Shown here: positions 10,283-60,617 of the stretch, piece after piece
Position numbering within the stretch: position 1 is the stretch's first letter
How the letters are laid out: the number at the start of each line of letters is the position of its first letter
Notes under the pieces: generated by a model
The model's database searches: none
What the model was told of the DNA's origin: nothing
The model's input: the letters and a program-made list of their open reading frames with translations, nothing else
Source: Actinostola sp. cb2023
Taxonomy: Eukaryota; Cnidaria; Anthozoa; Actiniaria; Actinostolidae
Direction of reading: 5' to 3'
Length of the DNA stretch: 64,000 nucleotides
Assembly (NCBI GenBank): GCA_033675265.1
Contig: JAUJYZ010000077.1
Coordinates: 212,501 to 276,500, forward strand
Position numbers and translations under genes: made by a program

Positions 10283-11795
10283 AGATGACTTAGACCGTGT
10301 GTCTCTTTATCTTATAGATGATGGTGACTTGCTCCGTGTGTCTTTACCATAGACCGTGTGTCTCTTTACCTTATAGATGATAGTGACTTGCTCCGTGTGT
10401 CTTTACCTTAGACAGTGTGTCTCTTTACCTTATAGATGGTGACTTGCTCCGTGTGTCTTTACCTTAGACCGTGTGTCTCTTTATCTTATAGATGATGGTG
10501 ACTTGCTCCGTGTGTCTTTACCTTAGACCGTGTGTCTCTTTACCTTATAGATGATGGTGACTTGCTCCGTGTGTCTTTACCTTAGACCGTGTGTCTCTTT
10601 ACCTTATAGATGATGGTGACTTGCTCCGTGTGTCTTTACCTTAGACCGTGTGTCTCTTTACCTTATAGATGATGGTGACTTGCTCCGTGTGTCTTTACCT
10701 TAGACCGTGTGTCTCTTTACCTTATAGATGATGGTGACTTGCTCCGTGTGTCTTTACCTTAGACCGTGTGTCTCTTTACCTTATAGATGGTGACTTGCTC
10801 CGTGTGTCTTTACCTTAGACCGTGTGTCTCTTTATCTTATAGATGGTGACTTGCTCCGTGTGTCTTTACCTTAGACCGTGTGTCTCTTTATCTTATAGAC
10901 GGTGACTTGCTCCGTGTGTCTTTTACCTTAGACCGTGTGTCTCTTTATCTTATAGACGGTGACTTGCTCCATGTGTCTTTTACCTTAGACCGTGTGTCTC
11001 TTTATCTTATAGACGGTGACTTTCTCCGTGTGTCTTTACCTTAGACCGTGTGTCTCTTTATCTTATAGACAGTGACTTCCTCCGTGTGTCTTTACCTTAG
11101 ACCGTGTGTCTCTTTACCTTATAGATGATGGTGACTTGCTCCGTGTGTCTTTACCTTAGACCGTGTGTCTCTTTACCTTATAGATGATGGTGACTTTCTC
11201 CGTGTGTCTTTACCTTAGACCGTGTGTCTCTTTATCTTATAGACGGTGACTTGCTCCGTGTGTCTTTACCTTAGACCGTGTGTCTCTTTACCTTATAGAT
11301 GATGGTGACTTGCTCCGTGTGTCTTTTTACCTTAGACCGTGTGTCTCTTTATCTTATAGACGGTGACTTGCTCCGTGTGTCTTTACCTTAGACCGTGTGT
11401 CTCTTTACCTTATAGATGATGGTGACTTGCTCCGTGTGTCTTTACCTTAGACCGTGTGTCTCTTTACCTTATAGACGGTGACTTGCTCCGTGTGTCTTTA
11501 CCTTAGACCGTGTGTCTCTTTACCTTATAGATGATGGTGACTTGCTCCGTGTGTCTTTTACCTTAGACCGTGTGTCTCTTTATCTTATAGACGGTGACTT
11601 GCTCCGTGTGTCTTTACCTTAGACCGTGTGTCTCTTTATCTTATAGACGGTGACTTGCTCCGTGTGTCTTTACCTTAGACCGTGTGTCTCTTTATCTTAT
11701 AGACGGTGACTTGCTCCGTGTGTCTTTACCTTAGACCGTGTGTCTCTTTATCTTATAGATGGTGACTTGCTCCGTGTGTCTTCACCTTAATGTTC
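10283..11795. repeat. 1.5-kb minisatellite, about 57-60 bp unit, about 26 copies
   Basis: The unit reads 'cttagaccgtgtgtctcttt', 'accttatagatgatggtgac', 'ttgctccgtgtgtctttac'. Each unit carries the submotif 'ccgtgtgtct' twice, so it is itself a diverged dimer. Variants (gatgatggtg, gatggtg, gacggtg) cluster along the array, which points to local turnover. No frame is open across it. Confidence 0.95.
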
Positions 11796-11895
11796 ACCAT
11801 TTTCAGAACCCTTGCATTTTTGCAGCTACCGATTCTACTTCATGATCTCATTATCAGTAGCCCGAGTAAACGCTACTGCAGCGCCATTTGTGGGC

Positions 11896-11989
11896 GTGGC
11901 AGCATATATATATATATATATATTTACCCGGCCCTAAAGGCTACCAGTGCATGTACCTTTTAGGGGTAAATATATATATATGCTGCCAC
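11896..11989. repeat. Palindromic element with (TA)n arms
   Basis: GTGGCAGCATATATATA... and ...TATATATATGCTGCCAC are inverted around 'acccggccctaaaggctacc'. It is about 94 bp and could form a long hairpin. Confidence 0.8.
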
Positions 11990-12048
11990 AACCACATGCA
12001 AGGTCGAGATTCTTGTACCTTTCAAAATAATAATAATAATGATAATGG

Positions 12049-12197
12049 TAGAGTGATGGCACTTAAAACAAAATCTAATAGTTATCGGACTAACGGTCAA
12101 ATCAAAACAAAACAAAAGAAAACAATGGAATTAAATTACAGTTTAATAATATCTACATGGCTAATATCTGTTTCACGGGTTAAGTGCCATCACTCTA
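12049..12197. mobile_element. MITE with perfect 18-bp ends (TAGAGTGATGGCACTTAA)
   Basis: The left end TAGAGTGATGGCACTTAA is the exact inverse of the right end TTAAGTGCCATCACTCTA. It is 149 bp with an AT-rich non-coding interior. It ends at the edge of the GAA array that follows. Confidence 0.9.
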
Positions 12198-12198
12198 A

Positions 12199-12229
<31 letters not shown>

Positions 12230-12657
12230 AAGAAGAAGAAGAAGAAGAAGAAGAAGAAGAAGAAGAAGAAGAAGAAGAAGAAGAAGAAGAAGAAGAAGAA
12301 GAAGAAGAAGAAGAAGAAGAAGAAGAAGAAGAAGAAGAAGAAGAAGAAGAAGAAGAAGAAGAAGAAGAAGAAGAAGAAGAAGAAGAAGAAGAAGAAGAAG
12401 AAGAAGAAGAAGAAGAAGAAGAAGAAGAAGAAGAAGAAGAAGAAGAAGAAGAAGAAGAAGAAGAAGAAAAATAAAAATAAGAAGAAGCCGAATAAGAATA
12501 AGAATAAGAATAAGAATAAGAATAAGAATAAGAATAAGAATAAGAATAAGAATAAGAATAAGAATAAGAATAAGAATAAGAATAAGAATAAGAATAAGAA
12601 TAAGAATAAGAATAAGAATAAGAATAAGAATAAGAATCGAATAAGAATAAGAATATA
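12199..12657. repeat. (GAA)n array, about 89 copies, joined to an (AATAAG)n array
   Basis: Positions 12199-12468 are an uninterrupted AAG/GAA trinucleotide run of about 270 bp. Positions 12488-12657 are a hexanucleotide AATAAG run. One strand is entirely purine in the first part. Open frames encoding poly-Lys or poly-Ser across it are repeat artefacts. Confidence 0.95.
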
Positions 12658-12760
12658 ACCTTATTTAACGTGGTCTTTACAGTACTGCCACAACACAAAA
12701 ATCCGGACAATTAAACGTAAGAATGAGAATCTAAAAGCTTACATATATAACACTAAAATA

Positions 12761-13228
12761 TTTAAATTGCAACTAACCGCTATAAGATTGTTTTAAAAAT
12801 CCATTCAATATATGCTGAATAGTTGGTGGGTTCAGTATTTTGTGATTTGAACCTTGCGTTTATGAGTTATAGAGGTTTGAAATCTCAATATGCAAAGTTT
12901 GATGACGTCTACTAAGGAATCATTTATTATACAAAACCGCCCTTGTGCTGATTATTGACATTTGAAGACTTACAGAATATTTTCACAGTCTTTATAAATG
13001 ATTTTATAACTTTTTTGCCCATTTCTAAAATTGAGTTATTCTTGAAAAAGTCTAAATAAGTTATGGCAAATTCCTTAGTAGACGTCATCAAATTTGCATA
13101 TTGAGATTTCAAACCTCTATAACTCATAAACGCAAGGTTCAAATCTCAAAATACTGAACCCACCAACTATTCAGTTAATATTAAATGGATTTTTAAAACA
13201 ATCTCATAGGGGTTAGTTGCACTTTAAG
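12761..13228. mobile_element. Foldback element with about 160-bp inverted arms
   Basis: The left arm (about 12761-12921) and right arm (about 13065-13228) are inverted copies sharing 'ttgcaactaaccgctat', 'agattgttttaaaaatccat', 'ctgaatagttggtgggttca' and 'tgatgacgtctactaaggaa'. About 150 bp of unpaired AT-rich spacer separates them. Non-coding. Confidence 0.9.
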
Positions 13229-13720
13229 AATGCCGTTAGATATGAATAATTAAATTACACCGAAATCAGTTTCTATAATAATACTTTATTCAAATACTAA
13301 ACAATATTTGAAAAGGAGAAACTTTGAGGTTAACCCTATGTGCAAGTGTCCTTTACACTACAAATAAATACAAATATAGATGAAAATATTAGAAGTTCAA
13401 AAATTGATATGTATACATACTGTATATTTACAATTTCATTGTTCTAGTTCTGATTCAAGGAGAGCTGTGTTTGGTGAAGGGTGTTAGAAACATCTTTTTT
13501 TTAATTAAAAATCTTGTACTTGTTATTGAACAAAACAAATAGAACTAATTGAACATATGTGCCGTGAGATGACCGCGAGGGGTAAAAACAATAATACTTA
13601 GTTCGTTGCTTTAACTTTTAACTGTTAGTAAATTATTATTATTATTTATTTTTTTCTTGTTAAAAAAATTATAAAAATAAATTAATGAGTTAAAACAAGA
13701 GAAAATGAGGTAAGAGAAGG
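13229..13720. other. AT-rich sequence without recognisable features
   Basis: I see no convincing exon, element end or RNA gene here. There is a short (TTA)n stretch near 13628-13650. Confidence 0.6.
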
Positions 13721-14824
13721 AATCCCTGGTATTGGGGTCTTGACCCATCATGTGCCCCGTTAATTCTATTTTTAGAATCAATCTATCTTTAGAACGGAAC
13801 GTGATTGGTCAGATCATATAAGGCGAGGTCGCGGAGGCCGTTACGCACGGATTTGATATGGCAAGTCAAAATTGAGCGAAGTCATAAATCTTCTCAACTT
13901 TCTCGAACATTTTACAAATTTTTACTTCGAAAATTCAATAAAGGATTTTACCAAATTATCCTTTTGGGATTTGACTGAAATTATTGTGAATTTGGGACAC
14001 TTGAGACGATTCTAAATAGAGGAAAACAGCTTCAGTTTGCCATGTCCTTCGACAGAGAAAACCGACCAAGGATTCAGTCGTTTTGTTGTAGTTCTTGTAG
14101 GACTGCAGATGGTTGAATTAAATTTTCATGTCCACAATATGGCTGGTGCTTCAAGGTTTTGGTGATGTTGGCTCTTGTAAAGTTTCCTTCGTGTTTTCCA
14201 ACCTGAAATAATCTTTTCGTAATTTGAATACAAAAGACCACATTAACTTTAGTATTGCTTTGTCGACTTTGATCGTTGTGTAGTTTATATTTGTAGCACC
14301 TTAATTTTGCTCAATTCGCCTGAGTATTCGTAAAATCCTTTCAATGAATCTTAGATAATTAAATTGTGGCCTTTTCTCAGAGAGTTGACGATATTGTTTT
14401 CGCTCAGTTTTGTATTTTTATTCAGTGCAGACTTTGCATGTAAACATCATAGAAATCGTGCGACCACTGCTTTGTTATCTTGGAGCAGAAGCTGTGTACT
14501 TTTGCTTTTCTTTTTACTGCGGTTCTCAGTATTATGCGAACTCAAACATTCAAACGTCGGCTGGAACTTGGGCTACCCGTCAATCACAAACAAAACTAAA
14601 ACGAATTCAAAACTAAATACTTCTTCGACCAAATGATCCATAATTTAGCTCAAAATCATATAACCATTTGGTGGGTCTTCTGACTTTTATTTTTAAGTTT
14701 ACTGATTTTTTATGGGAAAATCCAAAGTTCTATTATACAAGTTTAAGAGTGGTTGCGCGGGCATGGTAACTAAAAAAAATAGCTTCGATAAAAATAGAAT
14801 TAACATGATGGGGTACCAGGGATT
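13721..14824. mobile_element. 1.1-kb inverted-repeat element (AATCCCTGGTA ends), non-coding
   Basis: The left end (aatccctggtattgg ... catgtgccccgttaattct, 'atttttag') is inverted at the right end (atagaattaacatgatgggg, 'taccagggatt'). The interior lacks a transposase; the few 60-90 residue frames have no coding character. Probably a non-autonomous DNA element. Confidence 0.65.
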
Positions 14825-14945
14825 AAAAAAAAGGTTAAAACAAAAGAAAAGAAAAAGTTTTAGCTTATTATCACTTCAATTGACCTAATCGCACAATCAG
14901 ACCGCAAGGAAGTCTGGGAAAGCAGTAAATGCAGCCAGCTAGAAA

Positions 14946-15118
14946 TACAGTCGAACCTCCCGTAAGCGACCACCCAAAATGTCAAGCTTTGTGGTCGCTT
15001 ACGAGAGGTTCCAACTATAGTGATTTGTTGGAACTGAACTTTTGGTAATTTGGAAAACTGGTCGCTTATAGGAGAGGTGGTCGCTTAGAGAGTGATCGCA
15101 ACCGGAGGTTCAACTGTA
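14946..15118. mobile_element. pogo/Tigger-like MITE, reverse copy
   Basis: It starts TACAGTCGAACCTCCCGTAA and ends CGGAGGTTCAACTGTA. It is the reverse-orientation relative of 9821-10103. Confidence 0.8.
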
Positions 15119-16011
15119 TGAACTGGGCCGTTTCAACCGAATCCTAGAACAGTCAAGCAGATACATACAAGTCTGGATAGAAAGCTTTTTGATCTAGCCA
15201 TGTGATTTCAGAATTTCAATTTCCCAGAATTCCCTTTGGTCCTAGCTTTCATGACGCGACGTCATCGATTGTTCAATTAGTCGTATATATCCGGTGTTGG
15301 CTGCTCTGTGATTGCGTATATAAGCTGATTAATGGCGCTGATGAGTCCCCCGAATACAAGCCACCCGCTGTTTTACTTCATTGGGCTTATTACAAGACCG
15401 TCAGTACTCGTTACGTACTATTTAGCCGTACAGAATTGGCCAATCAGTTTTGTATTTAGTCTAAACAGAGGGTACATAAAAGGGTCTTCAAGCTCACTGT
15501 CGGGGTTTCGAGGTCTAAGCTAGCGGCACGCCCCCATTCAGTAGTTTAGGGAGGAGCGTTTTGCACGCATGATTTCATTCGCGTATATATTTGGGCACCT
15601 AGTATGACGACGTGTATGGTAGTCTTTCAGACCCCTCACAGAACAACCATTAGAGAATGCCATACGTGAACACCATGGTATGCAGACAATCTAGGGCATA
15701 CCTATATCGTTATAATGTATACGTCACGATTGACGTCATCACTGGCCTAATTCTCGTCACACCTAACATTTTTCATGGCCAGTCGCAAAACTGAGGGATT
15801 CGAGAGTTAGTTTGAATAAAGAAAAATAAATGAATGGAATGAACGAAAAAACGAACAGATAAGTTTCTCGAACTGTTTGATTTTAACGGTGAGCTTTAAT
15901 CAGTCGACGCTTTGAGCTGATAGTGAGGACGATTGTTCATTTGGGCGTATCATTAGAGAAAGGCGAGGCACGCGATAGCAGTGTAGCCTGTACTGGCTCT
16001 GGCTTGTTGAA
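15119..16011. other. Non-coding stretch with CAAT/TATA-like motifs, no gene supported
   Basis: It contains 'ggccaatcag' at about 15439, 'acataaaagg' at about 15474 and 'gcgtatatatttgg' at about 15581. These resemble promoter boxes but precede no open frame I can support. It might hold a 5' untranslated exon of the downstream gene, but nothing proves it. Confidence 0.3.
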
Positions 16012-16740
16012 TACAGTTGAACCTCACCCCGTTGCGACCACTCTCGTAAGCGACCAGTTTTCCAAAATACCAAAAGTTTCCAAGTCAAATCACTATAGTT
16101 GGAACCTCTCGTAAGCGACCACCTCTACGGCGCGACCACTTTTAGAGCTGAAAGTTTGACATATTCCTTTGTTTCCTGTAAGCGACCACATGACAGATAA
16201 TCAAACGGAAATTAAATTATTTGTCGCTGTAACATCGCATTCTTGAGTACAGACGGAGATATCATGAGTCGGAGGACAAAGCATTTATTTTTTAATAAAA
16301 TGCACATATACTGTACTCTGTCAATCCTAAGACAGACCTTTTTAACAGTAGTATATAATTTATTTCCTGGTCTCTCAAGAACAGTCAACAGTGAACGGAA
16401 CTATATTACAGCAGTTCGTGAATGTTGTGAAGGCACGGTTTGAATTTCGTTGCATTTTAAACACAATATCTCAGTTTTGTAGACTTTAATTTGCTTGGCC
16501 ATTTGTGAAGTATGTTGGTTTTGTTTATTTCAAAGTAACAAGTATACACATTTTGGCAATTAAGAAAGAAAGAAAATATTTTTGTGGCTGCAGTATTTAA
16601 AAAAATTATTAGTGTTGTATCGAATGGGTTTAGATGGTTTTAGATGGTTATTGACGCATTGGGTAAGCGACCACCTCACGTAAGCGACCACCTCACGTAA
16701 GCGACCACCTCATGCAAGCGACCACAAAGCTTGATATTTT
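16012..16740. mobile_element. Fragments of the pogo/Tigger-like MITE family
   Basis: The left end TACAGTTGAACCTCACCCCG is followed by 'gcgaccactctcgtaagcga' repeats to about 16190. Further 'gtaagcgaccacctcac' repeats lie at 16660-16725. About 470 bp of unrelated sequence separates them. The right terminus is not recognisable. Confidence 0.6.
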
Positions 16741-16937
16741 TGGTGCTACGTTGTAAACTGATCGAGCTTTGATTTTGCGACCAGAGAAAGACGTGGAATC
16801 TAAAGTTGCAGGGTTTTTTCCCGTTCAGCATTTGTTCTGAGTCATTGGCCTCCCCCAAAAAGTTCTGCATAAAAGCGAAAGTATTTTACAAGTGACGGAA
16901 ATAGAGGGCGAAAGGAAGCTCACCCTTCCGTCATCCC

Positions 16938-17225
16938 AACCAATCACAATGAGTGTTCTCAGAAGGTTCACAGCAGTGAACCAATCAGAGGTAGCGTTGT
17001 ATTCGGGGTCTTCATGCCGAGGGATAATGACGTCACCAGTGCTCCAGGGTGAGGCTGCTAAGCTGTTTGCCAAGAGGTTCTCGGCACAAGGGTTTTACGC
17101 TTGAAAATACGGCTTGATTCTTCCCAATCTACAGCTCTCTACACCTCGCAAAGAAGCCCGAAGTCTCGAAATTTATCAGTACAAGTGTAGGCTGTGGAAA
17201 TCGCGTTCAAACGCGCTCATTAGCC
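16938..17225 (+). promoter_or_regulatory. Candidate proximal promoter and 5'UTR of the myosin gene
   Basis: There are two CCAATCA boxes (16940-16946 and 16981-16987) and a full CRE-type palindrome TGACGTCA (17028-17035) within 300 bp of the start codon. No TATA box is evident nearby. The ATG at 17226 is in a good context (gccATGG). The transcription start is not determined. CCAATCA also occurs in local MITEs, so chance is possible. Confidence 0.4.
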
Positions 17226-55207
<37,982 letters not shown>

Positions 55208-55550
55208 ACAACATGCTAGCTTATTTTATAGTAAAGACTACTGTCTCCTTTTTATCGTAATTCCCTGCCGACTTCATTTCATAATGTTTATCCGAAGCTG
55301 GTCCACTTTCTTTGATTCCCATGAATGCCTGTACTTGAATATTAAGACAGTTGATCAACGCCCATGAGACATCACTACCATGACGTAATCGGGCACTGTT
55401 CTTATTCCAATCCTGAAAAAAAATCTGACTTAAACGTTAAAACTAAAAATCCAAAAGATGTTTTTTGAGTAGTGAATCGAATACACCAATTAGCGAGGTT
55501 AGTCTTTTGATAATCAAGTGATACTGTAATAAAAAGTCATTGTGTAGGCC
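55208..55550 (+). terminator. Myosin 3'UTR with poly(A) signal
   Basis: AATAAA lies at 55528-55533, about 320 bp after the stop codon. The cleavage site was not determined. It is the first canonical signal downstream. Confidence 0.6.
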
Positions 55551-55867
55551 CTTTTATAATTCCAAGTATTCTATGTAATTTAGTCCTCGTGGAATCGAGG
55601 TTGCTGTGGAGGTCATGAGAGCCCCGACCTTCTGCAACCTGGATTAGCCCCATGGATAAAGTTAAATCTCTAGTTTGGTAAATAAGAGTTAATAGAGCGA
55701 TACAGCTCGGTCAAGGTCGGGTCATTTCTATTTTACAAACGTGAGGTTAGTAAGATTAAAGAGATTTGTTCTGACTTTGGCTAAACACCAGTGTTCAAGT
55801 GGTCTTTGTTTGGAGAGGGAATTGATTCTTGTAAATTATGCAATTCAGTCAATGCTGCAGTCAATTA

Positions 55868-56047
<180 letters not shown>

Positions 56048-56594
56048 ATAATATAAACATTGGTGACATCCTAAGAACGCGCGATTTCATTGGATGCTAG
56101 GCGTGCACCATTTTGTATGGTGCAAGTCTAGCTACCAATCAAATGAGGGTTTATCATGTAATTTGAAAACTCGTAGGACAAAAAATGATTATCATAGCTG
56201 GAAAGAGCTCGTTGAAATTAGTAAAAATGTGAAGTTTGGAAAAGATCGCTTCACAAATTGCGAAGATATGAATTAAAATCAAAACGAAATTTTGTATGAA
56301 AACCTTTGTAGGCAAGAGTTGCCTGCCATGCAGCGTTAATTTCCAAAGAGGGTCCTGAAGGGGGGTACAAATCCCATTTCCCAGTCCATTGTTTTCAAAA
56401 ATCCCATTGACATGAATTCAAGAAAATCCCAGTTGCGTGGACTCGGTGCTTCTAGCGACCACCCTATTAGATATTGTATGAACGAACATCACACCCACCC
56501 CATCAAACAATTTCCTTTTGTAGATGACACGAGTTTTATAAATGACTTCTAAAACCCAACGTTCATTAAAAAAAATATCAGTTTAAAAACTAGA

Positions 56595-56886
56595 CGCTTT
56601 ACAGCGAAAATCCTTGTATCGCGACCTTTCGTTTTGAAAACTTCAGTTGGATTTTGGGGTTTTCTGTTCCGACAATCACTATATATATCCATTTCTTGAA
56701 TACAAAGTTAACTCAGCATAAACATCATTATTTAAAGTACTAAATAGTGACATTTCTATTGTTTTGTATTGTATTTAGTACTAATTAGTGCAAAAAATAT
56801 ATTGGCGGAACAGAAAAACCCAAAATCCAGCTGAAGTTTATACAAAACGAAAGGTCGCGATACAAGGATTTTCGCAGTAACAAGCG
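56595..56886. mobile_element. Foldback element with about 90-bp arms
   Basis: 'agcgaaaatccttgtatcgc' / 'gacctttcgttttg' / 'ggattttgggg' is mirrored on the right (aaaacgaaaggtcgcgatac / aaggattttcgc). Non-coding. Confidence 0.85.
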
Positions 56887-58663
56887 TTCATCACTCGTGC
56901 CCTGGTGCGATTGAGCACTGCATGGGATGCATTGTAGCATGAAAGACGCATACTTATGGGCCTCCACCTTCCATTCGGTGCATGAGGGACTGAGCTGTGA
57001 AGAACGAAGAGATCAGGAAAGAACTGAACTGACCGAGACACACGTTCCCAGTCTCACCCCAGACAATATACAAAATGGAAGTTTAAAAACTGTTATAAGA
57101 TTTTTTCAGATTTTTCAGATATGATTTTGAGTCCGCGGAACGACCTGGTCCGAAAACGCTTGACATCTTTTAGAGTAGGTCTACCGCTAACGGCGTGTGC
57201 GTTTGTATGTGAGATAAGCGTATTAGACATACTTCGTTCAAATGGTTTTTTCTCCGGCACGATCGCAAGACGTAACAGTTCCTCCAACAAGGTTTGTGAA
57301 GAAAGAGGTCAACTGTTGATAAAACCTCATAGATCAGCTTTCAGTGGTCTCGTTCACAGTCACAATCATGTAGCTGTATTCACGACTTTTAAGTTTAACA
57401 TTGAGAAATGTTTAATGTTTAAAAACATTTCTCAATGTTTAGATCTGAGATAACGATTATAGTGATAAAATCAGTGTTTGGTTACTTGTTGGGTGACTCG
57501 GTAGAACATACAGAATTTGGAATCGCCCGGCACTCGACAACATAATACCGGCCAGCTCAGAATTTGTATAAACGACCAAAATCGAGAAAACATACTTAGA
57601 TTTTTGGGAACTAGTCAGCTAGATATCTTTACGTGAGAGATGAGAGATTTTGACGGCTGAACTTGCTCCTTGACCTCCGGTGCTTCCTGATTGGTTTGTG
57701 ATTTGTAATCTCTCTTCTTGTCATCTGGTCAGACTCTTTGTCTCCTTCTGCCATATCGCAACGGTGACCACCAAAAAAAAAAAAAAAAAAAAAAACTGTA
57801 TTCTGTGCCCCGGCCGCCTTAGGCCTGGGCACGAGTAATAATTTCCGATGGAAAAAGTTAAAGAAAATTATCACAAATTTGTAGGTAAAAGATGACTGTT
57901 ACACTGCGATCATGCGCACTGAACATCATAATTCGTCCCACATTTGAAAGAGATATTGTAGATGTCAGAATTGAAGGAATCTAGTAATATTATATTCCAA
58001 AAATGCCTATGTGAACGTCAGTGATGCGATACTAAAACTGAGACAGGGCCCTGGGGACGAGGTTGGGCGACAACTTCGCTCATGAAGTCCGTCATTTTGT
58101 CACCGGAAGTTAGAATATATTGAGCATGTGCATATCTGACGACCTAGAATCTGGGTCTTCCGGTTTGTCTCTTACCAGAGCCTTCGATTTTTCGCTAGAA
58201 AGCTGAGAAGGGTCTGGGTACGAGAATGGACAGAATGTAGTCCGTTGAGTTCAGGCGACAACGAAACCCACTAAATACGCCTCAAATCCTCAAATAATTA
58301 TCAATCTATATTTGTAGCAAGTAACGCCGCATCTACACGAACAAGTTTTCCTTGACAAGGAGAAATTGGCAATTTGTTGTCGTCTACACGAGCAAGTCTT
58401 CCTTGTCAAGGAAAACTTGTCAAGGTAAATTTGCTCGTTCAGCTTAATAATTGCTCCTAACAAGTATTTAAAGAACAAGGTAGAAAAGGGAGGCTTAATA
58501 GAAGCAAAAATCAAACTCGTATACAAATTAAACGACATGGCCTTCGTAATTTCCAAAATGTGATGGCTTTTTTATCCTGAGACCAGCCCTGAGTTAAGTA
58601 ACGGCTGCCACTAGAGTACAATACAATAAAATACCACCAGGGCACGAGTGAATCCTGCTACTA
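56887..58663. other. No gene supported; small hairpin and A-run
   Basis: Positions 57397-57439 form a perfect 17-bp hairpin (AACATTGAGAAATGTTT and its inverse). An A-run lies at 57773-57795. Near 58325-58440 'acacgagcaagtcttccttg' / 'tcaaggaaaacttgtcaagg' forms imperfect inverted repeats. Open frames here (for example 57121-57453) have no recognisable motif. Confidence 0.5.
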
Positions 58664-59035
58664 TGAAGGATTTCCCTCACAAATCGTCTCTGGTAACCTT
58701 GGTTGGAAAAGTACGTAGTTTAATTTTTCGCCACTTCTTAAACTCACAGGCGCGTATGTATGTATAATGTATAACATTAGTAAGTTCTCATAATTAAGTA
58801 TTGCACGCTGATGAGTACATACCGATACCCCTTTAATAGAATATGTGAAATGTTCAAGGGACCGTCACAAGGCTAACCCACCCTATTGTTAGGCATGACC
58901 ATTGTCACTAAAGTCAATTATCAAATGTACTTAGCCATTCAGAATGGAATTGAAAATATTATTAGATATTTAACATTAATATATCAGTAAAAACTGGCTA
59001 TTCGCCGTCACAAAACTATCAAAACTATAACAACC
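58664..59035. repeat. Direct repeat, left copy (LTR-like borders TG...CA)
   Basis: It starts 'tgaaggatttccctcacaaa' and ends 'ctataacaacca'. It closely matches 60713-61045 over its length with several indels. The TG/CA borders would suit LTRs, but no flanking duplication, primer-binding site or retroviral-type gene is visible between the copies. Confidence 0.8.
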
Positions 59036-59037
59036 AT

Positions 59038-59224
59038 TAGTAGAAACCAACTAGCATACTACCACGAATCCTGCAATCTGATTGGCTAACGTACTATGCA
59101 CTATCTATTGAGTGATAGATAGTGAGTAGCGAAAAAGCCGGCGTTTTGAACAAAAACAGCTAGAGCGAGAAATCAAGTAATATTGGTATAAATTCGAAGG
59201 TAGTATACTAGTTGGTTTCTACTA
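59038..59224. mobile_element. MITE with TAGTAGAAACCAACTAG ends
   Basis: The left TAGTAGAAACCAACTAGCAT and right 'gtatactagttggtttctac-ta' ends are inverted. It contains CTGATTGGCTAA. It sits directly after the left direct repeat. Confidence 0.85.
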
Positions 59225-59517
59225 AAACAATTTGACTTACGCGCCTCGTTGACTATTGACTCATAGAAAATTCGAACTCATGGTCTAATTGTGAAATGGA
59301 GTTGGAGTCATTTTTTTGATCAAAAGTTCATGCGAAATGGAAAGCAGACTTTCGAAAGCGCTTTAGTGTGGATGGATTGAAAAAAGACTAACAAAATAAT
59401 ATTCAGATGTGAAGAGAAGAAATAAAAGGCCATGTGTCTGATGGTTTCACAACAATTACTTCGTTGCTGTCACGTACTGTGAGATGTAGTCACAGCTATC
59501 TTGTTTTCAACAACAGA

Positions 59518-59568
59518 AGAAAACTATCGTTTGTTGAGCGGTCACCGCTCAACAAACAATAGTTTTCT
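59518..59568. repeat. 51-bp near-perfect palindrome
   Basis: Arms of 25 bp (AGAAAACTATCGTTTGTTGA-GCGGT and inverse) with one mismatch and a 1-nt centre. It is too compact for a typical MITE. Confidence 0.9.
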
Positions 59569-60332
59569 GATTTGTACCTTGGTAGAGCGCTCAAGCGTAA
59601 ACACGGCATTAGTGGCAAACCTAAGCTTATCCCGCAGATAAAATGTCAATCCCTATCGACAATGGTCATGCCAGCCAACACTAGGGTCGCTTGTGACGCA
59701 TCCTTGAGCGTGTATAATAGAAGCATTAACAGGAAGGTCATCATAACTTATGCAGATTTTACTATAATTGAGATAATTTGTTTACGAGATGTTGTGTTGA
59801 CGATTAAGGAAAAGTGCGCGCGATATATCTTTGCATTTAAAATCGCTCACTCAGAGTTTTCGAGTACTGACAATAGCTTGTAAGATTATCTTTCAGATTG
59901 TGTGTTCATTTTAGGTGTACATTTTCTTAGTCATATGTTTCGAGTAGAACTAAGACCCACCTAGTGACCGTCAGGGGGTGCGCGTTCCAACTCGTTGTCA
60001 AGAGTAGACCTAGTTTAATCCTGTTTGAGTGACATCTGTCACTCAAGAAGTAGCGATGCTACTTAAGCACAAGCACGCGGTCACTAGAGAGAGTTGCGGG
60101 CAGAGCGAACAAGTAACTGGACTTCAGCGAGACTTCGAATTAAGGGTAATATACTTCTTATCTACTTTTCGTATGTGTACATTCGCTTTGAACATTTATA
60201 AGTATCGGTAATCATATAGTTTCGAGTGTTACGCAGCAGATATTGACATTTAATGGCAGTGTTCTTAGCCAATCACGGAATATAATCGAGAAATGTTTTT
60301 CTTGGACGTTAATTTTGATACTTACCTTCATC

Positions 60333-60617
60333 TTAAGGTTACGGTATACTTTTGCGGGCACTATATACCCTATTAATTCAAAAATACGATGCCGATATTC
60401 CAAAATCTCGTCACGGAGAAAATGGCCTTGAAAATGTTTGGTGCCCTCACACCTTCTTGCTTTTCCGGTCACGTCTTACCCAATAACTTTAAAACGAAAA
60501 ATAATTTTGAAGAAATATTTTAAATGATGAAAGATGGAAGTTAAATATATCTCCAATAAATTGCATAAAAAGAATTTTCGAAAATAATGTTGCCGCGAAT
60601 GTATACCGTAACCTTAA
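60333..60617. mobile_element. MITE with AAGGTTACGGTATAC ends in TTAA
   Basis: 'ttaaggttacggtatactt' / 'ttgcgggca' at the left and 'tgttgccgcgaatgtatacc' / 'gtaaccttaa' at the right are inverted. TTAA stands at both borders, which fits a TTAA or TTA/TAA target preference. Confidence 0.8.

Noticed and set aside
10283..11795. CRISPR-like array
   Set aside because: The unit is contiguous with no unique spacers and the genome is eukaryotic. The same applies to the arrays at 3051-3865, 34256-35850, 47240-47913 and 52248-53355.
11888..12710. Poly-Lys (+) and poly-Ser/Tyr-Ser (-) frames of 171-256 residues
   Set aside because: Produced entirely by the GAA and AATAAG microsatellites.
57121..57453. 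110-residue frame downstream of myosin
   Set aside because: No motif, no splice context, and it ends in a hairpin repeat. Coding not supported.
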